A stretch of 64,000 bases of DNA from Salinimicrobium sp035607535 (lineage in GTDB: Bacteria > Bacteroidota > Bacteroidia > Flavobacteriales > Flavobacteriaceae). Below the pieces are notes generated by a model that was given only the letters and a program-made list of their open reading frames with translations, ran no database searches and was not told the origin of the DNA. The stretch lies in NCBI RefSeq assembly GCF_035607535.1, contig NZ_JAYDZX010000002.1, positions 62,001 through 126,000 of the forward strand, given 5' to 3'. The position numbers were made by a program, and so were the translations under genes. Positions 17,099 to 25,581 of the stretch are shown here, piece after piece; position 1 is the first letter of the stretch; every line of letters starts with the position of its first letter.

Positions 17099-17129
17099 TA
17101 AAAGTAATCTAAAACCTACTGGTTTACAA
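17099..17129 (-). promoter_or_regulatory. Candidate promoter for the kinase/regulator pair
   Basis: On the minus strand TTG (17127-17129) lies 20 bases from TACTTTTA (17099-17106), one mismatch from TAnnTTTG. The -33 sits at the very end of the cyclo-ligase gene. It would give the signalling pair a start separate from the rimB-rimK group. Confidence 0.4.
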
Positions 17130-17699
17130 ATTTTTGAAATTATATATTTTTTCAGGAGTAACACAAAAATCCAGCGGCACATCATGTTCATCGACCTCCA
17201 AAAATTTCTCCTCTGCACTAAAAAATGATAATCCTACTTTTATAACATCAGGTCTGCATTGTGAAAGAAACCTGTCATAAAAACCCTTTCCATAGCCTAT
17301 CCTGTTTCCGTTCTCATCATAAACCAGCAAAGGAATAAAGACTACATCTATACTTGATGCCTCTATTTTGATCCCATCGACAGGTTCGGGGATGCCCCAT
17401 TCATTCACCTTGATCACAGTTGAGTCTGTAAGTAAATAATTTGTAAGGTTACCGCTTTCGAAATCGGCTTTTGACAGCACCACATGCTTGTCTTTTCCCT
17501 GAAGAATATGAAGGATCCCCTGTGTATCCACCTCCCTCTTTTCAGAAATGCTTAGGAACAGGTGAAAATACTCTTTACCCCAAATGGGCAGGTTGAGCAG
17601 GTTGTTGGCAATTTCCAGGCTTCCCTCCTCAACCTCATCCACGGTTAGCATTTCCCGAAGTCTCTTATACTTGATCCGAAGCTTCTTTTTCCTGTTCAT
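17124..17699 (-). CDS. 5-formyltetrahydrofolate cyclo-ligase
   Basis: The 191-residue enzyme (MTHFS, YgfA/FAU1 family) converts 5-formyl-THF to 5,10-methenyl-THF using ATP. The family signature GNRIGYGKGFYDRFL is present, together with the N-terminal KKKLRIKYKRLR basic stretch and a VFIPLLVYD segment. Length is normal. Its start overlaps the end of the M14 gene by 35 bases, so it is co-transcribed with the rimB-rimK group, with no obvious functional link. Confidence 0.93.
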   Translation of the reverse strand: MNRKKKLRIKYKRLREMLTVDEVEEGSLEIANNLLNLPIWGKEYFHLFLSISEKREVDTQGILHILQGKDKHVVLSKADFESGNLTNYLLTDSTVIKVNEWGIPEPVDGIKIEASSIDVVFIPLLVYDENGNRIGYGKGFYDRFLSQCRPDVIKVGLSFFSAEEKFLEVDEHDVPLDFCVTPEKIYNFKNL

Positions 17700-18675
17700 A
17701 GACTTCTTTTGAAATTGAGATATGAAAAATAGCGTCTCCCTGGTAGACTATAGGAGATTCGTTGACATTTATAATGTATCCCGTGTTGGGTGCTTTTACC
17801 TTGTGCCTTAATTTGCCGTATGGATCTGTAATGGTTGCGATATACTCGCCTTTTTCCACGTGTTTCCCGCAAGGTATCTTTACGTGAAGGAGTCCGCTGT
17901 ACTTGGCCCTCATCCAGGTGCTGTATTCAATGAGGATTGTATCCCCGGTAGGGTCCGGTACTTCAAATTTTGGCTTGAGCATTTCAAAATGGGCGAGGAT
18001 CCTCATCACTCCTTCCACGCCGTGCTTTGCCACATTCTTATTGCTGTCCCGGGATTTACCTCCTTCAAAAAGAAGGACAGGTTTTCCCTGCTTTGCGCAG
18101 GTTTCCCGGTAAGATTTGGTTATTGTCTTCGAGATAATAGTGAAAGGAGCATTGAAGATCTGGGCGTAATGCATTGCCATTTCCTCTCCTTTTTTAATCC
18201 TTATTTGAGGTGCGTTAAAACGACTGGCACCTCCTGTGTGAAAGTCCATACAAAAATCGGCTACAGGAAGGATCTTTTGAACGAACTGGTAAGCAAAGCG
18301 ACTTGCCAAAGAACCATTTTTGGCACCCGGAAAAACCCGGTTAAGATCCCGGCCATCAGGAAACTCGCGGGTCATGTTAAGAAATCCGAAGACGTTAAGA
18401 ATAGGGATGCAAATAATAGTTCCTCTTGCCGGTTTGTTGATCTCCTTTACAATAAGTTGCCTAACAACTTCGACCCCATTGATCTCATCTCCGTGGATAC
18501 CTGCAGTAATAAGAATAACCGGCCCCGGTTTTTTTGACCTTTCAATGATGATGGGCACCTCTACATGCGTAGTGGTGTAAAGTTTGGCCATATTAAAGTT
18601 AATCGTGGCATTCTTTCCGGGGGCAACCTTCTTTCCAAGAATCTCAAGAACATTGTTCTCATCTATAGAAGCCAT
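17665..18675 (-). CDS. M14-type zinc hydrolase, succinylglutamate desuccinylase/aspartoacylase family
   Basis: The 336-residue protein carries the family zinc site: GIHGDEINGV supplies His and Glu, DFHTGG the second His; LNRVFPG holds the substrate Arg region. A C-terminal beta domain (about 250-325, with KIPCGKHVEKGEYIATITDPYG) is seen in longer AstE/AspA relatives. These enzymes split amide bonds next to acidic amino acids; the larger M14 family also contains protein deglutamylases. It begins 3 bases after rimK, so removal of glutamate tags is a tempting but unproven role. No arginine succinyltransferase (ast) genes are present. Confidence 0.88.
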   Translation of the reverse strand: MASIDENNVLEILGKKVAPGKNATINFNMAKLYTTTHVEVPIIIERSKKPGPVILITAGIHGDEINGVEVVRQLIVKEINKPARGTIICIPILNVFGFLNMTREFPDGRDLNRVFPGAKNGSLASRFAYQFVQKILPVADFCMDFHTGGASRFNAPQIRIKKGEEMAMHYAQIFNAPFTIISKTITKSYRETCAKQGKPVLLFEGGKSRDSNKNVAKHGVEGVMRILAHFEMLKPKFEVPDPTGDTILIEYSTWMRAKYSGLLHVKIPCGKHVEKGEYIATITDPYGKLRHKVKAPNTGYIINVNESPIVYQGDAIFHISISKEVYEQEKEASDQV

Positions 18676-18678
18676 AAG

Positions 18679-19551
18679 CTAAACGTTTCGCTCAATGTAA
18701 CGAATAATGGATTTTGCAATATCCTTTCCGGTTGCGTGCTCAATACCTTCCAGTCCCGGAGAGGAGTTCACTTCCAGGATCAAAGGACCACGGGAAGATT
18801 GCAGCATATCCACCCCGGCAACACCCAGTCCCATGGCTTTGGCCGCTTTAATGGCAGCATTTTCTTCCTCATCTGACAGCTGAATGATACTCGCAGTACC
18901 GCCCCGGTGCAGGTTCGAACGAAACTCCCCTTCTTTGCCCTGTCTCTTCATGGCACCCACAACATGGCCGTCGACAACGAAAGCCCTAATATCGGCCCCG
19001 CCGGCCTCTTTAATAAATTCCTGAACGATCACCCTGGCCTGCAGCCCATTAAAGGCTTCAATAACAGATTCGGCTGCGTTTTTCGTTTCAGCAAGAACAA
19101 CTCCGAGGCCCTGCGTACCTTCCAAAAGTTTAATTATAAGAGGTGCACCACCTACGTGATCAATGACCTCTCCTACATCTTTTGAATAGTTAGTAAACAC
19201 CGTTTTGGGAAGACCCAGTCGGGCCCGGGAAAGGACCTGCAGGCTTCTCAATTTATCACGGCTTCTCACCAAAGACTGGGATTCGGTTGTAGAAAAGACT
19301 CCCATCATCTCGAACTGGCGCACTACTGCCGTACCATAAAAAGTAACCGAAGCTCCAACTCTCGGGATCACTGCATCGGCGTCTTCTATGTGCCTGCCTT
19401 TATAATATATACTGGGGTGTTTTTTTTCAATAATTAGATCACATTTTAGAGGGTCGATTACCTCCACATTGTGATGTCTCTTTTTTGCAGCCTCGATTAA
19501 TCGCTGGGTAGAATATAGGCTACTGTTCCTTGATAGGATCTTTATGTTCAT
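18679..19551 (-). CDS. rimK: RimK-type ATP-grasp ligase (ribosomal protein S6 glutamate ligase)
   Basis: The 290-residue protein is a full-length RimK: an N-terminal pre-ATP-grasp region and an ATP-grasp core with PLIIKLLEGTQGLGVVLAE, VQEFIKEAGGADIRAFVV and the Mg-binding ILEVNSSPGLEGIE. RimK adds glutamates to the C-terminus of ribosomal protein S6 in E. coli; other members ligate different amino acids to peptides or cofactors. Its start overlaps rimB by 32 bases. Substrate here is inferred from family only. Confidence 0.92.
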   Translation of the reverse strand: MNIKILSRNSSLYSTQRLIEAAKKRHHNVEVIDPLKCDLIIEKKHPSIYYKGRHIEDADAVIPRVGASVTFYGTAVVRQFEMMGVFSTTESQSLVRSRDKLRSLQVLSRARLGLPKTVFTNYSKDVGEVIDHVGGAPLIIKLLEGTQGLGVVLAETKNAAESVIEAFNGLQARVIVQEFIKEAGGADIRAFVVDGHVVGAMKRQGKEGEFRSNLHRGGTASIIQLSDEEENAAIKAAKAMGLGVAGVDMLQSSRGPLILEVNSSPGLEGIEHATGKDIAKSIIRYIERNV

Positions 19552-19972
19552 TTTGTTTGTGCTTATAAGACAGGTCGTACAATTCTGTATCTACAATAAA
19601 TTTTCGGGTAATAAATTTTCGCCCCAAAAGTACAGGAAATCTCATTTCCTGCCGGGCAGAAAGTGAAAGAGAAATTTTCCGTTTTTTTCCGAATAGAACG
19701 ATAGTGGTTTGAATTTGATACCGCTTTTGTACAATACCGTTACTGCTCTTCACAAACACAATGTCATAGTCTGAAAAGCGATAAGGTCTACCGTTGTAAA
19801 GTGGATGCTCTTCATCCAAAAAAGTACATTTTAGCACTCCTTTTTCCTCTACAATGTGATCGCAATGTATGGAGGATGTGTAGGCCCCGGTGTCCACCTT
19901 AACAGAAATATCTTCCAGGTGCAGATCTGGGAAATCTGCCTTGTCAAAACGGCCGATGGTAACTTTTTCCAT
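19520..19972 (-). CDS. rimB: RimB-like retropepsin-fold putative ATP-dependent zinc protease
   Basis: The 150-residue protein (COG4067, often called RimK/LysX-family or Zn_protease) has VKVDTGAYTSSIHCD near residue 25, a DTG active-site motif of retropepsin-like aspartic proteases, and LLGRKFITRKFIVD near the C-terminus. Its Pseudomonas relative RimB modulates RimK with RimA. It is the first gene of the minus-strand group, overlaps rimK and is divergent from uvrC. Protease activity is predicted, not shown. Confidence 0.85.
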   Translation of the reverse strand: MEKVTIGRFDKADFPDLHLEDISVKVDTGAYTSSIHCDHIVEEKGVLKCTFLDEEHPLYNGRPYRFSDYDIVFVKSSNGIVQKRYQIQTTIVLFGKKRKISLSLSARQEMRFPVLLGRKFITRKFIVDTELYDLSYKHKQNEHKDPIKEQ

Positions 19973-20200
19973 ACCTGCAAGGTAGTAAAAGCAGATTTTT
20001 AAAATCTTAAGTATTTCTGAAAATATACTGAGCTGAATCTGAATAAACTAGCTCCTTTCTTGCCATTTTTGGATATCCTGAAGGAAGTTTGAGCACGCTG
20101 AAGTTTGGCTTGAGTATAATTTGAATCTCCAGGAGGTCCTTCCGTTTTAAAATATACTTACATTCTGAAAGTTCACATTAAAAGACAATTTCTAAAATTT

Positions 20201-20208
20201 TACCTTTG
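20201..20208 (+). promoter_or_regulatory. uvrC -7 element close to the start codon
   Basis: TACCTTTG exactly matches TAnnTTTG and ends only 4 bases before the ATG at 20213. If used, transcription would begin at or within a base or two of the start codon. Confidence 0.5.
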
Positions 20209-20212
20209 AAGG

Positions 20213-22012
20213 ATGGAAAATAGTAAGCTGGAATTACAGTTAAAGACCCTTCCTGAAAATCCGGGAGTTTACCAGTATTTCGACAAAAACGGAAAGATCC
20301 TTTACGTGGGGAAAGCCAAGAATCTGAAGAAAAGGGTTACTTCCTATTTCACAAAGAACAACGACAGTCACCGCATAAGGGTGATGGTTAAAAAGATTCA
20401 CGAGATAAGGCATATAGTGGTTTCTTCAGAGACCGACGCCTTGCTCCTGGAGAATAACCTCATAAAGAAGCATCAACCCCGGTTTAACGTGATGCTAAAG
20501 GATGATAAGACATATCCCTGGATATGTATCAAAAATGAGAGATTCCCAAGGGTTTTTGCTACGCGAAGACTGGTGAAGGACGGCAGTGAATATTTTGGCC
20601 CATATACCAGTTTCAAGACCATTCACACCCTAATGGATCTAATTAAAGGAGTTTATCAGCTCCGTACCTGCAATTATGACCTCGCCGAGGATAAGATCAG
20701 GAATGGAAAGTATAAAGTTTGCTTGGAATACCACCTGGGCAACTGTATGGGCCCCTGTGAAGCTTATGAAACTGAAGCCGAATACCAGAAAAAGATTGAA
20801 GCCATCCGACAGATCGTCAAAGGAAATTTCAAGGATTCTCTGCAACAGTTTCGGCAACAAATGAAAGAGCATGCTGAAAAAATGGAATTTGAGGAAGCTC
20901 AAAAGATCAAGACCAAAATCGACATTTTAGAGAACTATCAGGCGAAGTCAACGGTGGTAAATCCCAAGATCAACAATGTAGACGTGTTTTCTATAGTGAG
21001 TGATGAGGGTTATGGGTATGTCAATTTTTTGCAGTTGTCTCACGGGGCTATTATCAGGTCTCACACCATCGAGATGAAAAAGAAACTGAACGAGACCGAT
21101 AAGGAGTTGCTTGAATTGGGGATAACGGAAATAAGGCAGCGCTTCAACTCCCATACCCGGGAGATCTATGTGCCGTTTAAAGTTGAGGTGGGGGAAGAGC
21201 TTAAGGTGACTGTGCCAAAACTCGGAGATAAAAAGCAGATCGTGGATCTCTCCACCCGTAACGCAAAGTACTTCAGGCAGGAACGGTTTAAACAGATGAA
21301 GATCGTAGATCCCGACAGGCATGTGAACAGGATAATGTCCCAGATGAAGCAGGATCTGCGCCTTAATGAAGAGCCAAGACATATTGAATGCTTTGATAAC
21401 TCCAACATTCAGGGAAGTAATCCTGTAGCTGCATGTGTTGTTTTTAAGGATGGAAAGCCCAGCAAGAAGGATTATCGCAAGTTCAATATAAAGACTGTTG
21501 AAGGGCCTAACGATTTCGCTTCAATGGAGGAGGTGGTATTTCGCAGATATCGCCGGCTCCTGGAAGAAGGAGAACCTCTGCCGCAGCTCGTGATCGTGGA
21601 CGGTGGAAAAGGGCAACTGACATCAGGAGTAAAAGCTCTGGAAACGCTTGGGCTCAGAGGAAAGATTGCTATTATCGGTATCGCCAAAAGGCTGGAAGAG
21701 ATCTTTTATCCGGGAGATTCCATTCCGTTGTACCTCGACAAAAAATCTGAAACTTTAAAGATCATTCAGCAGTTGAGGAATGAGGCCCACCGTTTTGGGA
21801 TCACCTTTCACAGGCAGAAGCGCAGCAGTGTTGCGCTAAACACAGAGCTTGAGGAAATCGCCGGGATTGGTGAAAAAACAGTGGTTGAACTCCTCAAGCA
21901 CTTCAGGTCTTTAAAAAGGGTAAAGGAGGCATCGTTAGAAAGCTTATCTTCGGTTATAGGAAAATCCAAAGCCACGATCATCTACAGGTATTATCATTCA
22001 GAAAATGAATAA
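20213..22012 (+). CDS. uvrC: UvrABC system protein C
   Basis: UvrC makes the two incisions in nucleotide excision repair. The 599-residue protein has the GIY-YIG nuclease (about 12-90, PGVYQYF and ILYVGKAKNLKKRV), a UVR segment binding UvrB (about 200-240, EKMEFEEAQKIKTKI), the UvrC-homology/RNase H-like domain (ECFDNSNIQGSNPVA and VIVDGGKGQL carry the catalytic Asp) and C-terminal helix-hairpin-helix motifs (IAGIGEKTVVELLKHF). Everything expected is present. Its end overlaps the patatin gene by 8 bases. Confidence 0.97.
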   Translation: MENSKLELQLKTLPENPGVYQYFDKNGKILYVGKAKNLKKRVTSYFTKNNDSHRIRVMVKKIHEIRHIVVSSETDALLLENNLIKKHQPRFNVMLKDDKTYPWICIKNERFPRVFATRRLVKDGSEYFGPYTSFKTIHTLMDLIKGVYQLRTCNYDLAEDKIRNGKYKVCLEYHLGNCMGPCEAYETEAEYQKKIEAIRQIVKGNFKDSLQQFRQQMKEHAEKMEFEEAQKIKTKIDILENYQAKSTVVNPKINNVDVFSIVSDEGYGYVNFLQLSHGAIIRSHTIEMKKKLNETDKELLELGITEIRQRFNSHTREIYVPFKVEVGEELKVTVPKLGDKKQIVDLSTRNAKYFRQERFKQMKIVDPDRHVNRIMSQMKQDLRLNEEPRHIECFDNSNIQGSNPVAACVVFKDGKPSKKDYRKFNIKTVEGPNDFASMEEVVFRRYRRLLEEGEPLPQLVIVDGGKGQLTSGVKALETLGLRGKIAIIGIAKRLEEIFYPGDSIPLYLDKKSETLKIIQQLRNEAHRFGITFHRQKRSSVALNTELEEIAGIGEKTVVELLKHFRSLKRVKEASLESLSSVIGKSKATIIYRYYHSENE

Positions 22013-24233
22013 AAAGCTGTTCATACTTTTCCTCTGTATGGGAATCTTTTCCGGATTTGCACAGGAAAAAGATGATCCTAAGGTGGGATTGGTGTTGAGC
22101 GGAGGTGGTGCAAAAGGCCTTGCTCATATTGGGGTGCTCAAGGTTTTGGAAGAAGCAGGGGTACGGGTAGATTATATTGGAGGGACTAGTATGGGTGCCA
22201 TTGTGGGGGCTTTATATTCTGCAGGATATTCGGCCAAACAACTCGACAGCATTTTTCAAACGACCAACTTTAATATCCTGCTCCAGGATGAATTGCCAAG
22301 AGGGGCAAAGACCTTCTATGAAAAACGGGATTCAGAAAAATATGCGCTCACCTTACCTTTTGACGACTTCAACATAAGTTTTCCTTCTGCTCTTTCCAGG
22401 GGGCAGAACGTCTACAATTTAATGTCGAAACTTACCTTTCATTTGGAGGACCAACAGGACTTTAGCGAACTTCCCATTCCATTCTTTGCTGTGGCCACCA
22501 ATGTGGAGACGGGAGAAGAGGTGATCCTGGATTCGGGACATCTTCCACAGGTAATTTCGGCAAGTTCGGCCATTCCCAGTCTTTTTAATCCGGTGTTCAT
22601 TGACGGTAAAATGTTAACCGATGGGGGCGTGGTAAACAACTACCCGGTGGAGGAGTTGCGTCGCCGGGGAGCAGAGATCATAATTGGTGTAGATGTGCAG
22701 GATACGCTCATGGAAAGGCAGGATCTTCGATCGGTGTTTGATATCCTTACCCAGATAAGCAACTTTGGAACTATTGATGATATGCGGGAAAAGATCGAAA
22801 AAACCGATATTTATATTGATCCCGATATCAAGCCATTCTCTGTAATGTCTTTTGAAAAAGGGGGGCAGATCATCGAAGCGGGTGAAGCTGCTGCCCGGGC
22901 GAAAATGGAGGAATTAAGAGAGATCGCTTCTGTGCAGCATTCAAAGGTTAAAGCCAGGCTGGAGATACCGGCAGCAGAAAAGCTGTTCATTAGAGACGTT
23001 CGAATTGAAGGGAACACTTCCTACCCCCGCGCATATGTTCTGGGAAAGCTGAAAATAAAATATCCCGACACCATTACTTACCGCGAGCTCAATCTGGGGA
23101 TCAACAACCTTTCTGCCACCCGCAACTTTAACCGGATTAATTACAGGCTCGTACCTTTAAATGGGGGACATGTACTTGTAATGCAACTCGAAGAGAATCC
23201 CAACAAGACCTCTTTAAGGATGGGGCTGCATTACGACAATGTTTATCACAGTGGTGTGTTGTTGAATATAACACATAAAAGCTTTTTGGTAACCAATGAT
23301 GTGAGCTCTTTGGATGTTGTGCTGGGGGATGACTTCAGGTACAGTTTTAATTATTACCTGGACAAGGGCTATTACTGGAGCGTAGGATTGCGCTCCCGGT
23401 TCAACAGCTTTAGTAAAGGAGTATCTTTTGATTTTGCACAGGAAAATGCAGAAATTGATGGTGATGAGATAAATCAGCTTGAAATAGATTATGAGGATTT
23501 TACCAATCAGATATATGCAGAAACCCTTTTTAAGCAGGTTTTTTCATTGGGAATGGGAATAGAGCATAAGCACCTGAACATTACTTCTGAAACTATAAAC
23601 TCTCCTGCGCCCGGGGAACCATCTCCCGGAGAATTTGATAATAGCTCCTACTACAGCACTTACGCAAACCTCATCTATGACAGCCGGGACTATAAATATT
23701 TCCCTACCGAAGGCTGGTACTTTGACGGGGATTTTCACTGGTATGTACTCTCTTCCAACGACCGGGATAATTTTTCCCCTTTTTCTGTAGCTAAGGGAAC
23801 ATGGGGATATGTTTTCTCTCCAGCCGGGAATCTGGCAGTAAAGCTGTATTCAGAGGCCGGTTTCAGGATTGGGAGCAGGGAGAACAATATTTTCGATTTC
23901 TTTTTAGGAGGCTACGGCAATGATTTCATCAATAATTTTATCTCATTTTATGGCTATGAATTCATTAGTCTTTCGGGAGATAGCTTTGCGAAAGGACTTT
24001 TGGAGCTGGATTATCGCTTCCTGGATAAGAATCACCTGATCTTTAGTGCCAATTTCGCGAATGTGGAAAATGAGCTCTTTGAAGGTGGGGAATGGCTAAA
24101 GTGGCCCAGGTATTCCGGTTATGCTTTAGGTTATGGGCTGGAGACCTTTTTAGGGCCCGTTGAGGTGAAATATTCCTATTCTCCCGAAAGGCAGGTAAGC
24201 CAGTGGTATTTTAGTGTCGGCTTTTGGTTTTAG
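22005..24233 (+). CDS. Patatin-like phospholipase fused to POTRA and Omp85 barrel
   Basis: The 742-residue protein has a signal peptide (to about A19), a patatin domain with GGGAKGLAHIGV (33-44), nucleophile S62 in GGTSMG and the dyad D206 in DGG, then one POTRA-like region (about 325-395, FIRDVRIEGNTSYPRAYVLGKL) and a C-terminal 16-strand-type barrel ending in VGFWF. This layout is the same as the type Vd PlpD/FplA secreted phospholipases, where the barrel carries the lipase to the surface. Substrate lipids unknown. It overlaps uvrC by 8 bases and is probably co-expressed with it. Confidence 0.9.
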   Translation: MNKKLFILFLCMGIFSGFAQEKDDPKVGLVLSGGGAKGLAHIGVLKVLEEAGVRVDYIGGTSMGAIVGALYSAGYSAKQLDSIFQTTNFNILLQDELPRGAKTFYEKRDSEKYALTLPFDDFNISFPSALSRGQNVYNLMSKLTFHLEDQQDFSELPIPFFAVATNVETGEEVILDSGHLPQVISASSAIPSLFNPVFIDGKMLTDGGVVNNYPVEELRRRGAEIIIGVDVQDTLMERQDLRSVFDILTQISNFGTIDDMREKIEKTDIYIDPDIKPFSVMSFEKGGQIIEAGEAAARAKMEELREIASVQHSKVKARLEIPAAEKLFIRDVRIEGNTSYPRAYVLGKLKIKYPDTITYRELNLGINNLSATRNFNRINYRLVPLNGGHVLVMQLEENPNKTSLRMGLHYDNVYHSGVLLNITHKSFLVTNDVSSLDVVLGDDFRYSFNYYLDKGYYWSVGLRSRFNSFSKGVSFDFAQENAEIDGDEINQLEIDYEDFTNQIYAETLFKQVFSLGMGIEHKHLNITSETINSPAPGEPSPGEFDNSSYYSTYANLIYDSRDYKYFPTEGWYFDGDFHWYVLSSNDRDNFSPFSVAKGTWGYVFSPAGNLAVKLYSEAGFRIGSRENNIFDFFLGGYGNDFINNFISFYGYEFISLSGDSFAKGLLELDYRFLDKNHLIFSANFANVENELFEGGEWLKWPRYSGYALGYGLETFLGPVEVKYSYSPERQVSQWYFSVGFWF

Positions 24234-24267
24234 TGGTCCTTTAACGGGAATTCCAACAAAATTTATT

Positions 24268-24318
24268 GATATTTGTAACTGTTCCTTTAGAAATTTCAGG
24301 AACAACGAAAACGTTTTC
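24268..24318 (+). promoter_or_regulatory. hmgA leader with palindromic operator candidate
   Basis: GATATTTG (24268-24275) is one mismatch from the -7 element. Downstream, TGTTCCT (24280-24286) and AGGAACA (24298-24304) form an inverted repeat, and GAAAACGTTTTC (24307-24318) is a perfect 12-bp palindrome ending 16 bases before the ATG. The 12-mer is identical to the one in the gdhA leader. Confidence 0.55.
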
Positions 24319-24334
24319 ATTAAAAGTTCAGAAA

Positions 24335-25495
24335 ATGCCATTTTATCACACCCTTGGAAGAATTCCGCATAAAAGACATACTGTCTTCAAGAAGCCAGAT
24401 GGCAGCTTGTATTACGAGCAGCTTTTTGGCACTATTGGTTTTGACGGAATGTATACCAACATGTATCATGAGCAACGGCCAACACAGGTAAAAGAAATTA
24501 AAGGAAGCTATGATGTGACACCAAAGGTAGCTACCGAAAAAAATATTCAGTCATACAGGTTTAAAGGATTCCAGGTAAAGCCTGAACCCGATTACCTGAA
24601 GAGCCGAAAGGTGGTACTCACCAACAGTGATGTGGATATTGCTCTGGCAGCTCCACAGCAATCAACCAGGGACTATTTTTATAAGAATGCCGACTCAGAC
24701 GAGTTGCTTTTTATTCACAAAGGAAGCGGAAAATTAAGGACCCATCTGGGGAATCTGGATTTTAAATATGGAGACTACCTCTTGATCCCAAGAGGAACCA
24801 TTTATAAGTTAGATTTTGATGATGAGGTGAACAGGCTTTTCATTGTAGAATCCAGGCGCCCTATCTATACTCCCAAGCGCTACAGGAATTATTTTGGACA
24901 GCTACTGGAGCATTCCCCTTTCTGCGAAAGGGATATTAGAAGGCCCTATGAGTTGGAGACCAACGACGAAAAGGGAGATTTTCTCATCAAAATAAAAAAG
25001 CAGGGGAAGATCTTTGACATGGTCTACGCTTCGCATCCTTTTGATGTAGTTGGCTATGACGGTTATAACTATCCCTACGCGTTTTCAATTCACGACTTTG
25101 AACCAATAACGGGACGTATACATCAACCACCTCCGGTTCATCAAACTTTCGAGACCGATGCTTTTGTGGTATGTTCTTTCTGCCCGAGGTTATATGATTA
25201 TCATCCCGAAAGTATTCCTGCGCCATACAGTCACAGTAATATAGACAGCGATGAAGTACTTTATTACGTCGACGGGGATTTTATGAGCCGAAATGATATC
25301 GAAGCGGGACATATTTCCCTGCATCCTGCGGGAATCCCGCATGGTCCACATCCCGGAGCCGTTGAACGCAGTATAGGACAGACCGAAACTGAGGAACTTG
25401 CGGTTATGGTCGATACTTTCAAACCGTTGATGGTTACAGAGGATGCAATGGAAATTGCTGATGATACTTACCATAAATCCTGGCTGGATCACTAA
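24335..25495 (+). CDS. hmgA: Homogentisate 1,2-dioxygenase
   Basis: The 386-residue enzyme opens the ring of homogentisate in tyrosine/phenylalanine breakdown, using Fe(II) and oxygen. I start it at MPFYHTLGRIPHKRHTVF (24335); the upstream in-frame start at 24266 lies in the promoter. PPPVHQTFET and HPAGIPHGPHPGA carry the iron-binding His residues, and FCPRLYDYHPESIPAPYSHSN (read in two parts) is typical of the family. HPPD, the preceding step, is encoded just downstream. Maleylacetoacetate isomerase and fumarylacetoacetase are not in the window. Confidence 0.93.
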   Translation: MPFYHTLGRIPHKRHTVFKKPDGSLYYEQLFGTIGFDGMYTNMYHEQRPTQVKEIKGSYDVTPKVATEKNIQSYRFKGFQVKPEPDYLKSRKVVLTNSDVDIALAAPQQSTRDYFYKNADSDELLFIHKGSGKLRTHLGNLDFKYGDYLLIPRGTIYKLDFDDEVNRLFIVESRRPIYTPKRYRNYFGQLLEHSPFCERDIRRPYELETNDEKGDFLIKIKKQGKIFDMVYASHPFDVVGYDGYNYPYAFSIHDFEPITGRIHQPPPVHQTFETDAFVVCSFCPRLYDYHPESIPAPYSHSNIDSDEVLYYVDGDFMSRNDIEAGHISLHPAGIPHGPHPGAVERSIGQTETEELAVMVDTFKPLMVTEDAMEIADDTYHKSWLDH

Positions 25496-25505
25496 ATACA
25501 AGAGA

Positions 25506-25526
25506 CTCAAAAGTGCTATTTTTGAG
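25506..25526 (+). promoter_or_regulatory. -7 element within an inverted repeat upstream of hpd
   Basis: TATTTTTG (25517-25524) matches TAnnTTTG exactly and lies inside CTCAAAA (25506-25512) ... TTTTGAG (25520-25526), a 7-bp inverted repeat. It is a degenerate relative of the palindromes at 6756 and 48162. The hpd ATG is 55 bases downstream. Confidence 0.4.
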
Positions 25527-25581
25527 GAGTGTTAAATTTTTAGTTTAAATCACGTCGCATCGCGGCTCAAAATATTATTAT

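Noticed and set aside
17860..18537. A 225-codon plus-strand frame
   Set aside because: It is antisense to the M14 hydrolase, which keeps its zinc motifs; the antisense protein has no recognisable features.
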